This document shows, piece after piece, positions 11,515 through 22,059 of a stretch of DNA of 64,000 nucleotides. Under the pieces are notes generated by a model, which was not told the DNA's origin, did no database searches, and worked only from the letters and a program-made list of their open reading frames with translations. The stretch is taken from contig JBDOQK010000006.1 in assembly GCA_040437565.1 (NCBI GenBank), positions 248,001 through 312,000 on the forward strand, read 5' to 3'. The stretch is from Albugo candida. Lineage: Eukaryota; Oomycota; Peronosporomycetes; Albuginales. The position numbers were made by a program, and so were the translations under genes. Numbering within the stretch: the stretch's first letter is position 1; the number at the start of each line of letters is the position of its first letter.

Positions 11515-13765
11515 ACGTTTACGAGCTCATTTTGAGTCACAAGGCGAAGTCACTGACGCAGCTGTAGTCTTCACAAAAACCGACAAAAAATCACGTCGAT
11601 TCGGATTCGTTGGTTATAAAACGAGTGAGCAAGCTCGTCGCGCATGTGCGTATTTTCATCAAACTTATTTCGACAGCTGCAAAATAAACGTATCATTCGC
11701 TCTGCGGGTAAGTATTCAATTCCACTACAAACGTATCTCATATTTCCCGTGACAGAAAGCAGAAGAATCTTCTTATGGCATTCGACCTTGGAGTAAATAT
11801 TCGAAAGGTAGCTCGCAATTTGAAGCACAGCATAACACAAATGAAAAGAAACGAAAGTTGGCGTCGAAAAATACGACAGGAGCCAATCAAACCGATAAAT
11901 TTGAAGAATTCGCAGAAACTATGAAAGCGCGATCCAAGGCACGATTTTGGGCAAATGACGATGTGCAGAATGTTGAAACATCGATTCAGAAGAAAGAAGA
12001 AGACGGACTTGAAGTGGCAGAAACGTCCAATAGCGATTCTTCGGATGATACGATACGTCACTTATCAGACATGGAGTATCTTCGGTTTAAAGCTGCTAAA
12101 CGAGCAAAAAAACAGTCTTTGAAGATAGAAGAGAAGAAAAGCGATAAGAGCGATCACCCATCAGAGCCGAGCGCGGAAAAAGTACTCCATGGAATCCCAA
12201 GCGAGAATGATGCTGCATTTGTGTCAAATCGACTGTTTGTTCGCAATTTACCATATTCGGCTATGGAAGAAGATCTCAGAGCCATATTTGAGGCATCCAA
12301 AAAGGTCACAGAGGTTCATATTCCCTTAGATGAGACCAAGCGCCGTAAAGGTTTTGGTTTTGTTTTGTTCGAAACCGCGTCGGACGCACAAAAAGCACTC
12401 GTAAGTGTCGATGGAACAGCATTCCAAGGCCGAGTTTTACACGTGACATTTGCCGAAGCAAAACCAGAACAGGCAGCTGACCCGACGGATAATTCTCTGT
12501 CGTATCGAGAAAAGAAAACCCTCGAAAAACAAGCCAATGCCAACCAACCGATTGGTTGGAATGCCTCGCATATTCGAAGTGATGCTGCTGTTGGTACATT
12601 AGCTAGTCGCATGGGGATCGCCCGAAGCGATGTGCTGAGTCAAGAACATGGAAACATGGCGGTTCGGCTCGCACTCTGTGAAACTATGCTTGTCAAGGAA
12701 AACAAAGACTTTTTTGTCAATCACGGTGTCGACTTGTCAGCGATTCAGGGAGCTCTAATTAGCACCGACAAATCGGAAGCGAAAACGGAAATTTTGAGAA
12801 GCACAACTGTAATCTTGATCAAGAATTTACCGCATACGACTGAAGAAAATGAATTATGCCAAAAATTTGGTAAGTTTGGACAGATTTTGAAATTTCTATT
12901 GGCTCCTTCCAAAACCGTTGCGTTGATTGAGTTTGTCGAAGCTTCTGAAGCTCGAAAAGCATTTCGTTCTTTGGCGTATCGAAAGTACCAGCATGTTCCT
13001 TTGTATCTGGAATGGGCTCCATTGCACGTCTTCACGACAAAGTCGATAGAGTCGCAGAGAACGAATCCGGGCATCGTTGAAGCTGATCTCATGGACGAGC
13101 AAATCGGTGAAGCACCTTGCGTGGAGCTTCGGAATACGCTCTGTTTGAAGAATTTGAGTTTTACAACACGTGAGTCAACTTTGGAAACCTATTTCGGCAG
13201 ATTTGGGAAATTACGTAAGGTGACCATTGCCAAAACACGAGACAAACGAGGCGGCATTTTATCCATGGGATTCGGTTTTGTGGAATTTGCTGACGAAAAC
13301 GATGCACAGAATGCGCTCTCTGTTTCGGAACAGTCGTCTCCAGTTATTGATGGACATTCTTTGAGTGTCACGCTTTCACAGAAAAAGGTGGAGCGGAACA
13401 AAACGGATCAATATGGAAAAAGCTCATCGAAAATCATTATCAGAAATGTGGCGTTCGAGGCCACTATTCGCGACATCCGACACTTATGTGGAGCTTTCGG
13501 ACAACTGAAACGGGTTCGTATGCCCAAAAAATTTGATGGTCGACATCGTGGATTTGCGTTTGTTGAATATATGACGGAGCAAGAAGCGAAAGATGCGTTC
13601 AATTCACTGTGCAAATCGCATTTATATGGCCGCCATTTAGTATTGGAATGGGCAGAAGAAGAGGAAAACTCGGTCGAAAGTTTGCGAATTAAAGCTAAAC
13701 GAGATCTAATGTCACTATCAACCCCGCAAAAATGCGTACAAGAAGAAGACGATTTCTCAGAGTAG
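11438..13765 (+). CDS. Mrd1/RBM19-like five-RRM ribosome biogenesis protein
   Basis: The product is a nucleolar RNA-binding protein needed for pre-rRNA processing in the small-subunit processome. Exon 1 (11438-11707) holds RRM1 (LYVRNLP; RRFGFVGY). A 48-bp intron at 11708-11755 leads to exon 2 (11756-13765), and the whole is 759 aa. Four further RRMs follow: LFVRNLPY with GFGFVLF, VILIKNLP with VALIEFV, LCLKNLSF with GFGFVEF, and IIIRNVAF with GFAFVEY. Five RRMs with long spacers match fungal Mrd1; animal RBM19 has six. The spacer after RRM1 is rich in Lys, Glu and Ser. The start is ATG 11438; a second in-frame ATG lies at 11450. Confidence 0.92.
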
Positions 13766-13871
13766 CGCTATTGACATGAATTGCAATTGAATTGCGATTA
13801 CTTCAATTGAATTTTGTAATGTGAACAGTATGTACAAGCTCTATTATTTGATATAGTTGACTCTGTCTCTA

Positions 13872-15158
13872 TTATGTGAAACTCATCAAATGACATAATA
13901 ATTCTTCATCCTCTTTCTTGACAAATCGACCTTTGACTCGTAACCTTGAATTCGCAAATTTTTTCCGCACGTCATAATCAACTTTTTTGGCCCAAACTCG
14001 CCGTTTTCGTTTCTCCATAAACCGTTCGATGCGTTTCTTACGCGCTTCGGGGGAATAGCTTCCAATACATCGATCTGAATGAACCGACTTATCCGGGGAC
14101 TTGAAATTTATACTTTTACCATGTTTGGTTCTGCTGCTTGAAATCTGCATTTGCTTAAATTCTTCCAGATGTGCATGATCAAACTCTCCATTCTCGCATT
14201 CATCTTCAGATGAACTAATTGATCCAAGCCGATGGCCTCGTGGTTGCTTTTGACGCAGACTCCACAGATTGGTGTGTTCAATGCTTGTAGGGCTGTAACG
14301 ATGCTCCTGCGATACGTGACCTACAACCAGTGACCGCGCTTTTCGGATCAAAATCGGTTTGGACACTGATCGCTGACAGTACGCCGCAGCACACAAGTTA
14401 TCCAGTGAGATCTCATTAATCGTTGGCGTGGGTCTTTGAAAATATCTTCTACATGCTTCGATGTCCATTNNNNNNNNNNNNNNNNNNNNNNNNNNNNNNN
14501 NNNNNNNNNNNNNNNNNNNNNNNNNNNNNNNNNNNNNNNNNNNNNNNNNNNNNNNNNNNNNNNNNNNNNGCATTTGCTTAAATTCTTCCAGATGTGCATG
14601 ATCAAACTCTCCATTCTCGCATTCATCTTCAGATGAACTAATTGATCCAAGCCGATGGCCTCGTGGTTGCTTTTGACGCAGACTCCACAGATTGGTGTGT
14701 TCAATGCTTGTAGGGCTGTAACGATGCTCCTGCGATACGTGACCTACAACCAGTGACCGCGCTTTTCGGATCAAAATCGGTTTGGACACTGATCGCTGAC
14801 AGTACGCCGCAGCACACAAGTTATCCAGTGAGATCTCATTAATCGTTGGCGTGGGTCTTTGAAAATATCTTCTACATGCTTCGATGTCCATTCCCTGAGG
14901 AATCATTTCCACATCGTCCTCTGATCGAGAATCATCAGATAGCTCTTGCGTTGTATCGCTATATGCTTCGCTGTACTGTCTTCTGTGATAACCGTTGTAT
15001 CCATCAAGCGGATAAAAAGCTGCCAGTGATTTTGCCACATATAATTCCGTTTCATGGAAAGTATTCTGACGATATTTCCTCGCGTCATGCAGTAGAGAAC
15101 GGTTGGCCAACGCTCGATCAGATAATCGCATAAGTGTTTCTGCGACTTCGTTATCCAT
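13872..15158 (-). CDS. CCT-domain protein
   Basis: The C-terminus carries a CCT motif: KRIERFMEKRKRR-W-KKVDY, then VRKKFANSRLRVKGRFVK. This is the basic domain of plant CONSTANS and TOC1 proteins, where it binds DNA and NF-Y partners. The rest is a polar, acidic, Ser-rich region with no B-box, GATA or response-regulator domain that I can see. False gap 5 lies inside; without the duplicated 323 bp the frame gives 287 aa. The gene converges on Mrd1 with 106 bp between the stops. A nuclear regulatory role is inferred from the domain only. Confidence 0.8.
   Translation of the reverse strand: MDNEVAETLMRLSDRALANRSLLHDARKYRQNTFHETELYVAKSLAAFYPLDGYNGYHRRQYSEAYSDTTQELSDDSRSEDDVEMIPQGMDIEACRRYFQRPTPTINEISLDNLCAAAYCQRSVSKPILIRKARSLVVGHVSQEHRYSPTSIEHTNLWSLRQKQPRGHRLGSISSSEDECENGEFDHAHLEEFKQMXXXXXXXXXXXXXXXXXXXXXXXXXXXXXXXXXXMDIEACRRYFQRPTPTINEISLDNLCAAAYCQRSVSKPILIRKARSLVVGHVSQEHRYSPTSIEHTNLWSLRQKQPRGHRLGSISSSEDECENGEFDHAHLEEFKQMQISSSRTKHGKSINFKSPDKSVHSDRCIGSYSPEARKKRIERFMEKRKRRVWAKKVDYDVRKKFANSRLRVKGRFVKKEDEELLCHLMSFT
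14147..14892. other. False assembly gap 5 (323-bp duplicated flanks)
   Basis: Bases 14147-14469 are repeated at 14570-14892 around 100 N (14470-14569), inside the CCT-domain gene. The frame is continuous when one copy is skipped. Confidence 0.9.
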
Positions 15159-16287
15159 AACAATGTTTTGCTTCTGTTGTGCTTACTTTTGAATTGTGAT
15201 TGTTTACGTGCATGAGGCGAACAGCGTATAAATATTTCATTCCGTACAAATTCGTATAAATTGCGAATAGAGTGTTCATATTGCGTCAAAGTCCTTTCTG
15301 GTACACTGTCGTGGTGAAGCCACGCATAGTTTAAAATTTATGAGCGAGAAAGCCAAACAAGTCGGTGGGACATACTTGTGTGGGTTTTACCGTTTGTACT
15401 TTCCTGACGTTTTCTCTTTTTTTTCTACCTTTTCTAATTATTTGACTATTTTGACAGACCGCAGCATCTAGGGGACGGGCTTGATTATCAAATTTAGAGC
15501 TCCTATTCGAACCTCCTAGAAAGTATAAGATATTACACAGTTTGGGTCCTGAATTCCGACGGACCAGTGGATCATCTTTTAGTCACAAAGGTTTTAATGT
15601 CTCAAAAAGCTCGTGCGACACTAAACTCGTCTTATGCGACATCACCCATTTCAAAATTACATTTTCGTCTAATTCTTCATGGTATACGTCAACTACTTTT
15701 CATCCTTGAGTGTCGTAACCGACATGGCAGCATTACGCTTGGAAATTATAAAAGCTGCTCCTAAGCAAAGCAGCGCCCACAGTCCCCAAAATAAAACAAT
15801 CCGAAACCCAATTCGATACGTACATGCTCGATCACATCCTACATGAGCCTTGTTAAGTGTGGCACCCAAAGTTGATTCGGTGACCTCCACCGATTGCTGT
15901 TTTAGAATCAGATTCATTATCAGACCCGGCACATAATTTGAAGCTGCGTAACCAAGAAGATTGTAGCTTGTGTACGCAACTGATGACGCCAGAGGTCGAA
16001 GCCGATTCGGTGCGGACGAAATGACGATACCNNNNNNNNNNNNNNNNNNNNNNNNNNNNNNNNNNNNNNNNNNNNNNNNNNNNNNNNNNNNNNNNNNNNN
16101 NNNNNNNNNNNNNNNNNNNNNNNNNNNNNNNACAGTTTGGGTCCTGAATTCCGACGGACCAGTGGATCATCTTTTAGTCACAAAGGTTTTAATGTCTCAA
16201 AAAGCTCGTGCGACACTAAACTCGTCTTATGCGACATCACCCATTTCAAAATTACATTTTCGTCTAATTCTTCATGGTATACGTCAA
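15159..16287. other. Intergenic region upstream of the CCT gene, with false gap 6
   Basis: 15159-15536 is the upstream region of the CCT gene and includes a T-rich run near 15411-15436. From 15537 the sequence is a truncated duplicate of the 3' end of the MFS gene. Bases 15537-16031 are repeated at 16132-16626 around 100 N (16032-16131), with one mismatch noticed (A at 15957, G at 16552). The true intergenic length is about 530 bp. Confidence 0.85.
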
Positions 16288-18054
16288 CTACTTTTCATCC
16301 TTGAGTGTCGTAACCGACATGGCAGCATTACGCTTGGAAATTATAAAAGCTGCTCCTAAGCAAAGCAGCGCCCACAGTCCCCAAAATAAAACAATCCGAA
16401 ACCCAATTCGATACGTACATGCTCGATCACATCCTACATGAGCCTTGTTAAGTGTGGCACCCAAAGTTGATTCGGTGACCTCCACCGATTGCTGTTTTAG
16501 AATCAGATTCATTATCAGACCCGGCACATAATTTGAAGCTGCGTAACCAAGGAGATTGTAGCTTGTGTACGCAACTGATGACGCCAGAGGTCGAAGCCGA
16601 TTCGGTGCGGACGAAATGACGATACCAGAGCAAGCAGGTAAAATGCTAGCGCCGAAAAATAGCATTGTCCATAGAAAGAATGCAATGTACAATGTGTTGT
16701 GTATAAACGACACAGGAAGCGAAGCCGCACATGCCAAAGCTCCAAACACGACGCAAACCTGCAAGGCAATCGCTTCTTGTGTGGCCCCAGCGTATCCGCC
16801 ACATTGGTCGATACACCAACCCCCGAAAAAGACTCCAAGAATAGGACCTGTCCCACTCACCACGAGGTACGATAAGTGGATCGAGTACATCGAGTCACTT
16901 GTATTGGTCGACAAATATAAAGTGGTCCAAAATTGCACACCAGTTACGACGAAGAACAGCGCGGATAATGCGAGCACAATGCAAACATATACGCGAAGTT
17001 GTAAGAGTTCCATGCAATCTTTCCAAATATGATTGTCAAGGTCCTCTTCACAGGCTTTGTCGCATTCATCCGAGGAAGAGTTCTCCTCGCCTTGTTCTTC
17101 CTCAGAAAGCATGGAGTCTAGCACAAGTATTGGTTTCCGTCGTGGATTTTTCAACTTGACATTATCTTCAGGAACGAAAAATAAAAGCACGCTGAATGGG
17201 ATGAGAACAAGTGCTTGAAACAGGAACGGCCACCTCCAGCACAATATTCCACTGCATACCTGGTTTGCGCGAAGCTGTGAATTTTTGAGAACAATTTCGT
17301 CGCTAGTTCCAACATCGGGCGATGTCCACACTGTGACAGAACCCGCCAAATATCCAAGTGTGATGCCAATTGGTACTGCTGCTTGTAAATAACTCATCCA
17401 CCGAGCGCGTTTCGAGCGAGGCGCGTAATCATGTACCCATAGTGGAGAATATACGCAGTGAAATGCTTGGGAGCATCCAATGCACGCTCGGGAAATAATC
17501 AGCATAAATGTTGCATAAGACGCATCTTCTTTCGAGGGAGTTAATGCGAACAAACCAACTGCCAATATGTTCAAAACGAGCGTCCACGCGAGCACATTCC
17601 GAGGTGAGAATTTTTCAAACAGTGTGCTGCAGAAGGGAGATGCGAGTGATATTGCGATGTATACAATCGCACCCAGTAAGCCTTGCTCTTGCGGCGTCAA
17701 CACAAACGTAATCGTGAATGATTCGAGGAGCGCAGGTACTGCGCCAGCCTCGAGGTACATAAACACTTGAACGAGTAAGAGATAGCGAAATAAGTCTTCT
17801 GCCGTTGGCGATGAAATAGGCTCCGATATTGCCATAGAAGCTGCAATTCTTATTTTGTGAAAAGGAGAGGATAGAAAAGGAGTATCTGCAGGGACATCAC
17901 ACACAGTTGGAGGCGCTGTAGTGTTGTCAATAGTCTCGGTTTCATCCATTTGTTCTAGCTTTTGTATGGCGCCGTACGAATTGGAAGGTGCGTCACCCGT
18001 CTCTTTCATAATTAATGAATTCTTGCCTTTACGCACTAGATTCATGTACCGCAT
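16288..18054 (-). CDS. Spinster-like major facilitator superfamily transporter
   Basis: This is a single-exon gene of 588 aa. A polar N-terminus of about 90 residues is followed by two blocks of six membrane helices separated by an acidic cytosolic loop (LSEEEQGEENSSSDECDKACEEDLDN). The first block has the Spinster-like pattern: FEKFSPRNVLAW between helices, the ISRACIGCSQAF helix, then APRSKRARWMSYLQAAVPIGITLGYLAGS. Spinster-family carriers move lipids such as sphingosine-1-phosphate or lysophospholipids in animals; the substrate here cannot be told. The intact copy is 16288-18054; the partial one at 15537-16031 is an assembly duplicate. It is head-to-head with the TRIP4-like gene, with 28 bp between the start codons. 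Confidence 0.8.
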   Translation of the reverse strand: MRYMNLVRKGKNSLIMKETGDAPSNSYGAIQKLEQMDETETIDNTTAPPTVCDVPADTPFLSSPFHKIRIAASMAISEPISSPTAEDLFRYLLLVQVFMYLEAGAVPALLESFTITFVLTPQEQGLLGAIVYIAISLASPFCSTLFEKFSPRNVLAWTLVLNILAVGLFALTPSKEDASYATFMLIISRACIGCSQAFHCVYSPLWVHDYAPRSKRARWMSYLQAAVPIGITLGYLAGSVTVWTSPDVGTSDEIVLKNSQLRANQVCSGILCWRWPFLFQALVLIPFSVLLFFVPEDNVKLKNPRRKPILVLDSMLSEEEQGEENSSSDECDKACEEDLDNHIWKDCMELLQLRVYVCIVLALSALFFVVTGVQFWTTLYLSTNTSDSMYSIHLSYLVVSGTGPILGVFFGGWCIDQCGGYAGATQEAIALQVCVVFGALACAASLPVSFIHNTLYIAFFLWTMLFFGASILPACSGIVISSAPNRLRPLASSVAYTSYNLLGYAASNYVPGLIMNLILKQQSVEVTESTLGATLNKAHVGCDRACTYRIGFRIVLFWGLWALLCLGAAFIISKRNAAMSVTTLKDEK

Positions 18055-18082
18055 ACTCTATTCTTGGAACATTAGGAAAGTC

Positions 18083-18718
18083 ATGATTCTTTCCAACGCG
18101 ACTAAGAAATGGTTTACGAGCGAAATGGTGTCTTTACTCGGGTTTTCAGAAGTTGGCGACATTGTCGAGCATATTGTTAGTAGTATACATACGAAAGATG
18201 AACTCGATTTGTATCTCTCGGACCTCTGCGGCGTTCCAATCGCCCGAATAGATCATATAAGCAAGCGGTTATTCTCGATAAGTGATTTGTCTCAACATGC
18301 TCATTCGAAGGAACCGCTTGTACCACCGCCATTAGTTGCGAATAATCGTCTCAAAGGATCGATAAAGACATCGAAAAAACGCGTTTCCAACAGAATTCAC
18401 AGTCACAAAATCAATTGTTTGCGGTGCGGTAAAATCGAATCAAATGGCGGTCAAAGATGCGTCTATTGTGATGCAGAACTCGTGTACGAAAAACTTGACG
18501 CTGATACGATAAAAAGTATTGTGAGCAAATTGCCGGAAGCGCCACACAAATTTGAGTCGCAAGGATATAAACAAATTTCGCCGCCCGCGCAAGAAAGTCT
18601 GTGTGCTGAAATTGCTTCTGCACTGGAAAAAAAACTCAAGAAAGAAAGAATGCAATTTAGTACCCGATCCGATATGAATAGTCTCATCGTAACATCCGAT
18701 GCACTATCGGATATCTGA
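18083..18718 (+). CDS. Short TRIP4/ASC-1-like protein with C2HC5 zinc finger
   Basis: The frame from ATG 18083 gives 211 aa. The first part (WFTSEMVSLLGF--VGDIVEHIVSS and DLYLSDLCGVP) resembles the N-terminal helical region of TRIP4 (ASC-1/Rqt4). Residues about 112-135 form a zinc finger of the C2HC5 type (CLRCGKIESNGGQRCVYCDAEL). TRIP4 belongs to the ASC-1/RQT complex that splits collided ribosomes. Usual family members exceed 500 aa and animal ones end in an ASCH domain; this copy stops soon after the finger. A longer upstream in-frame extension to 17921 exists, but it would overlap the MFS gene and looks unlikely. An undetected downstream exon cannot be excluded. Confidence 0.65.
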   Translation: MILSNATKKWFTSEMVSLLGFSEVGDIVEHIVSSIHTKDELDLYLSDLCGVPIARIDHISKRLFSISDLSQHAHSKEPLVPPPLVANNRLKGSIKTSKKRVSNRIHSHKINCLRCGKIESNGGQRCVYCDAELVYEKLDADTIKSIVSKLPEAPHKFESQGYKQISPPAQESLCAEIASALEKKLKKERMQFSTRSDMNSLIVTSDALSDI

Positions 18719-21700
18719 TAACGCGTTGGCCAAGAGTTCCCATCAGACCTCGACCATTTGGTTTTATGGCAATGATATCATACCAGGGCTCGGCTAATAA
18801 GGTCTTGCGGCTATTGTTGACAACTATGGATGGATTTATTTGCCAAAGTATTGAGATCGAGTGTTTGTTTTTATAGACGTCGATGTTCCAATGAGCATTT
18901 GTATGCTGGCGGTGTTAGTACTAATAGCTCTTCCTGAGCGATTGAAGGAGTAATATCTGTTCCAACTATTGCATCTTTATATTATTATCAGTGTTTGCCT
19001 ACTCCCTGTCAGATATACCGAGATGAACTCACCTGATATATCGGATTACAGCCAAAGAATAGTATTATCGGCATTTATCTAATTCATTCGCTCATATCCA
19101 TATGCTGCGTCCATCTCCGTGCTCATGATTCTGAGCGCTCCGTACCTGGACTTTACGACAACTCATACTTCTCGGTCGTAAACACGGTGCTACCTTGAAT
19201 ATGATAGTCTTGTCGTCAGACTGAAACTTACGACAACTTCGACGTCATTCAAGATCACTCAAATGTTATTCTGCCTGCGTTACCTCTTGATACGTGATCC
19301 TAACACTTTGGGTGACCCATCGTCGGTAACAGTGCTGAGTTATTGTGCAAGATGCTTTTTGAGATGCGGTCTCAGTTATTTCTCAATTTTTGGAAGAAGC
19401 CTTGAAGGCATTAAGAAAGCCAAAGATGCTCTGTGTGCTAACAAATTATCGATACTGCTCTTATCATAGCACTATTGAAGATTCAGAATTAGCATTGTCC
19501 CAAGCGCCTTGATATCTGTCAATTCTGCTCATAAAAAACACAAGTTATTGGACGATGGCATTATACTTGCAATTCTTGACGTTCTTCTCCACTTTTGCAA
19601 AACACGTCGATTGTGCTATGCCTCGTGCGGGAACAACAGTCTTTGGACTCGGCTGATTGTCACACGTACAATCACGCTGTTTAAAAGTTTAACAGCAGGG
19701 TACAGATGTGCTTCTATGCATTCTGGGGATCTTGAGCATTGCTTGAAAAAAAACAGAATCAGCTTAACGTGAACAAGTCAAAATCATGACTGAGACTTCG
19801 TGGCCAAATACTACTATCTCAAAGACATGTGTACCTCCCCTGGTAAAGGTATTCTTATCAATGGGCCGCAAAGTACTTTATGTCCCTATTAGATCGTATC
19901 CGAAAATATTCTGCTACAAAAATGCACCATTGATACCTATAGTCGAGCTGCCGATGCGGGATCCAGCTGGTTTCATGAGACAAAGCACGTGATCCTCTCA
20001 CTGTCGCATCAACATTTTTATAATTGTGATGGAATTACAGATATTTTTTTGCGGAGAAAGCTGTACAAACTGAAAACGGGATGACCTGGGAAAAAGAACT
20101 TCTCTGTTAACAAGAATGTTCGCTATAGCATCGATTCGAAGTGACGGCATTCGACGCTCAGATACGTTGGAATCGTCGCTGGTTATAAGTATGTCTTAGA
20201 GGCACAGATGATCTATTTCAGCGGATAAAAGCTCACAACGCATAGCACGCGTCGCATTCGGTATTGATGAAGTTTAGCTGCTCCTATACACTCACTGGTG
20301 TCCAAGGGCAGCCTTTCAGATAGTGCACTGACGTCCGCTGCCCGGACGCTCCAGTTGGCTAAGGAGCTAATTTGCATGCATTTTCTTGCGAACCAGCACA
20401 TGCACATAGCTATGCGAGTTGAATAATGCGAAGTAGGACATCTTTATTGTCCTTATGCAAGCCAAATACCGCAAAGTGTTGGTGTGATTGATAGTGTCAA
20501 AGAATAGTGACGAAGGTACATTTTTGATTCGAAATACATTTTGCAGAATGACGTGTTGCATTCAAGTCACGTCGTGTGCGTACATTCACACTTATTTCGT
20601 CGGGTTTCTTTGCAACTCGGTGGCACTTTATGCTTGTTGATTATTCGTGATCGTCTTCCGGCTCGAACATATGGATACAAAAGCGTAGCAGTCCACGCCT
20701 GATAGTAGGCTTCTTATTTAGAAAATATCACTTGTATACCAGCCCTCTGGACGCCATTCTCACGCCTCTATGGGTCCCACCTCTTACTTTAGCCGGACGA
20801 TTCGAATGCTTCGTACAGTGTTGATAGCACATACCTGATGAAAATCAGTCTCGCGCTTTCGTGGCCGCGTGCCTGTATAATTAGCTCCGATAGCGTACAG
20901 AGACTTTGCGAAGTAGTGCGAAACCACTTAACATTGCATCAGCACCCTTTGTTGGCCACCAAAACGCTTGAAGAGATGGTTTATTGTACACAATTAAATA
21001 CTTTTGGAAATTTTGGAATCCATCGACCCAATCGAGATAATGAATTGCAGTGTCATTGTACAGTCAATATATGTCGTAGTGTTCCGAGGATATGGCGCTC
21101 TTTATAGTCGAGGCTTTTGCAGCCCAGCAAAGACACAATGATGCGACAAATACCCCTTCTGTGAGGACGACACCGGAAAGACAAATCGACATTTGACAAG
21201 CTATCTTGAATCTCGTTCTAATGTTTATATTTGCTGTTGACAGTTTTGTCTGGGCTGCACATTGTGACAGTGCACACCAATCTTTTTACCTTGGCACAGG
21301 CCGTAGTCCGAATATGAATATGGGGGCTGTCTTTTTGGTAACAAACAACTTACATTGTCAAACGCTGTTAAGTTATGCAGAAAGAGAGGCATCTCCGTGT
21401 ATTTATCCTGAAGGTGATTTCGACACAAACACACGTACAGGGACGTCTGAAGCACATCATTTCGGCATTCCTGCTCTGCGCGTTCAATAGCTCAAACTTA
21501 GCTATGACAGCTCAGCCGGCTTCCGCAACATTATATCTGATACGATAAATGAGACTCAATTTCGTTTAGAGTGTTTTGGTTCATCAAAGTAGGTTGATTT
21601 TGCTTGACGTTTTTCATAATATGGGTTCTGTGAGATGTGCGGAATCATTTCACTCTTAAAATTTCGTTCGTGATTTCTCATTTCGTCAATATCGTCGACC

Positions 21701-22059
21701 CCTACTCATCCGGGAGTCACCCACACGTTACTGCAACTCGTACTGGCATGAGTGAACTTATGGTGAAGTCGCTCAGCTGACATCCTGCCAGAATGAGCCG
21801 CTGACATATCAACTTTTTTCCTTCTAGTAAAGTGGCGTCCAATCCACTTGAACCGCGGTTGATAGATTTATATTACTAGAATTAGACTAATTGATCTCCC
21901 TTCGTGGCAAAGTTTCGACAGTGATAAACTCCACTTATGCATTGGACCGCAGTCAAGTAGCCAATCGAACTTAACATTTGGACTGCGCGTAATGTTCGGT
22001 TCGACACATCAAACGACGCGAATCTCTTCTGTCCGATCTTTTAGATCGCGTCTTTTACA
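18719..22059. other. Gene-poor stretch, 3.3 kb
   Basis: No gene could be supported. Open frames are short and stop-ridden on both strands. A few translated snatches between about 19.5 and 20.0 kb weakly resemble a copia-type retroelement polymerase, which would make it an old, heavily broken fossil. A frame at 21221-21490 (89 aa, hydrophobic start MFIFAVDSFVWAA) could be chance. No tRNA or tandem repeat was seen. Confidence 0.6.

Noticed and set aside
15537-16031. Apparent partial MFS transporter pseudogene
   Set aside because: Nearly identical to 16132-16626 and ends exactly at the gap; not a decayed paralogue.
20300-20420. tRNA-like GGCTAAGGAGC fragment
   Set aside because: No B-box, no acceptor stem and no cloverleaf could be drawn.
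21221-21490. Secreted-protein candidate of 89 aa
   Set aside because: The hydrophobic start is short and contains Asp; there is no supporting motif or splice structure, and the surrounding DNA looks non-coding.
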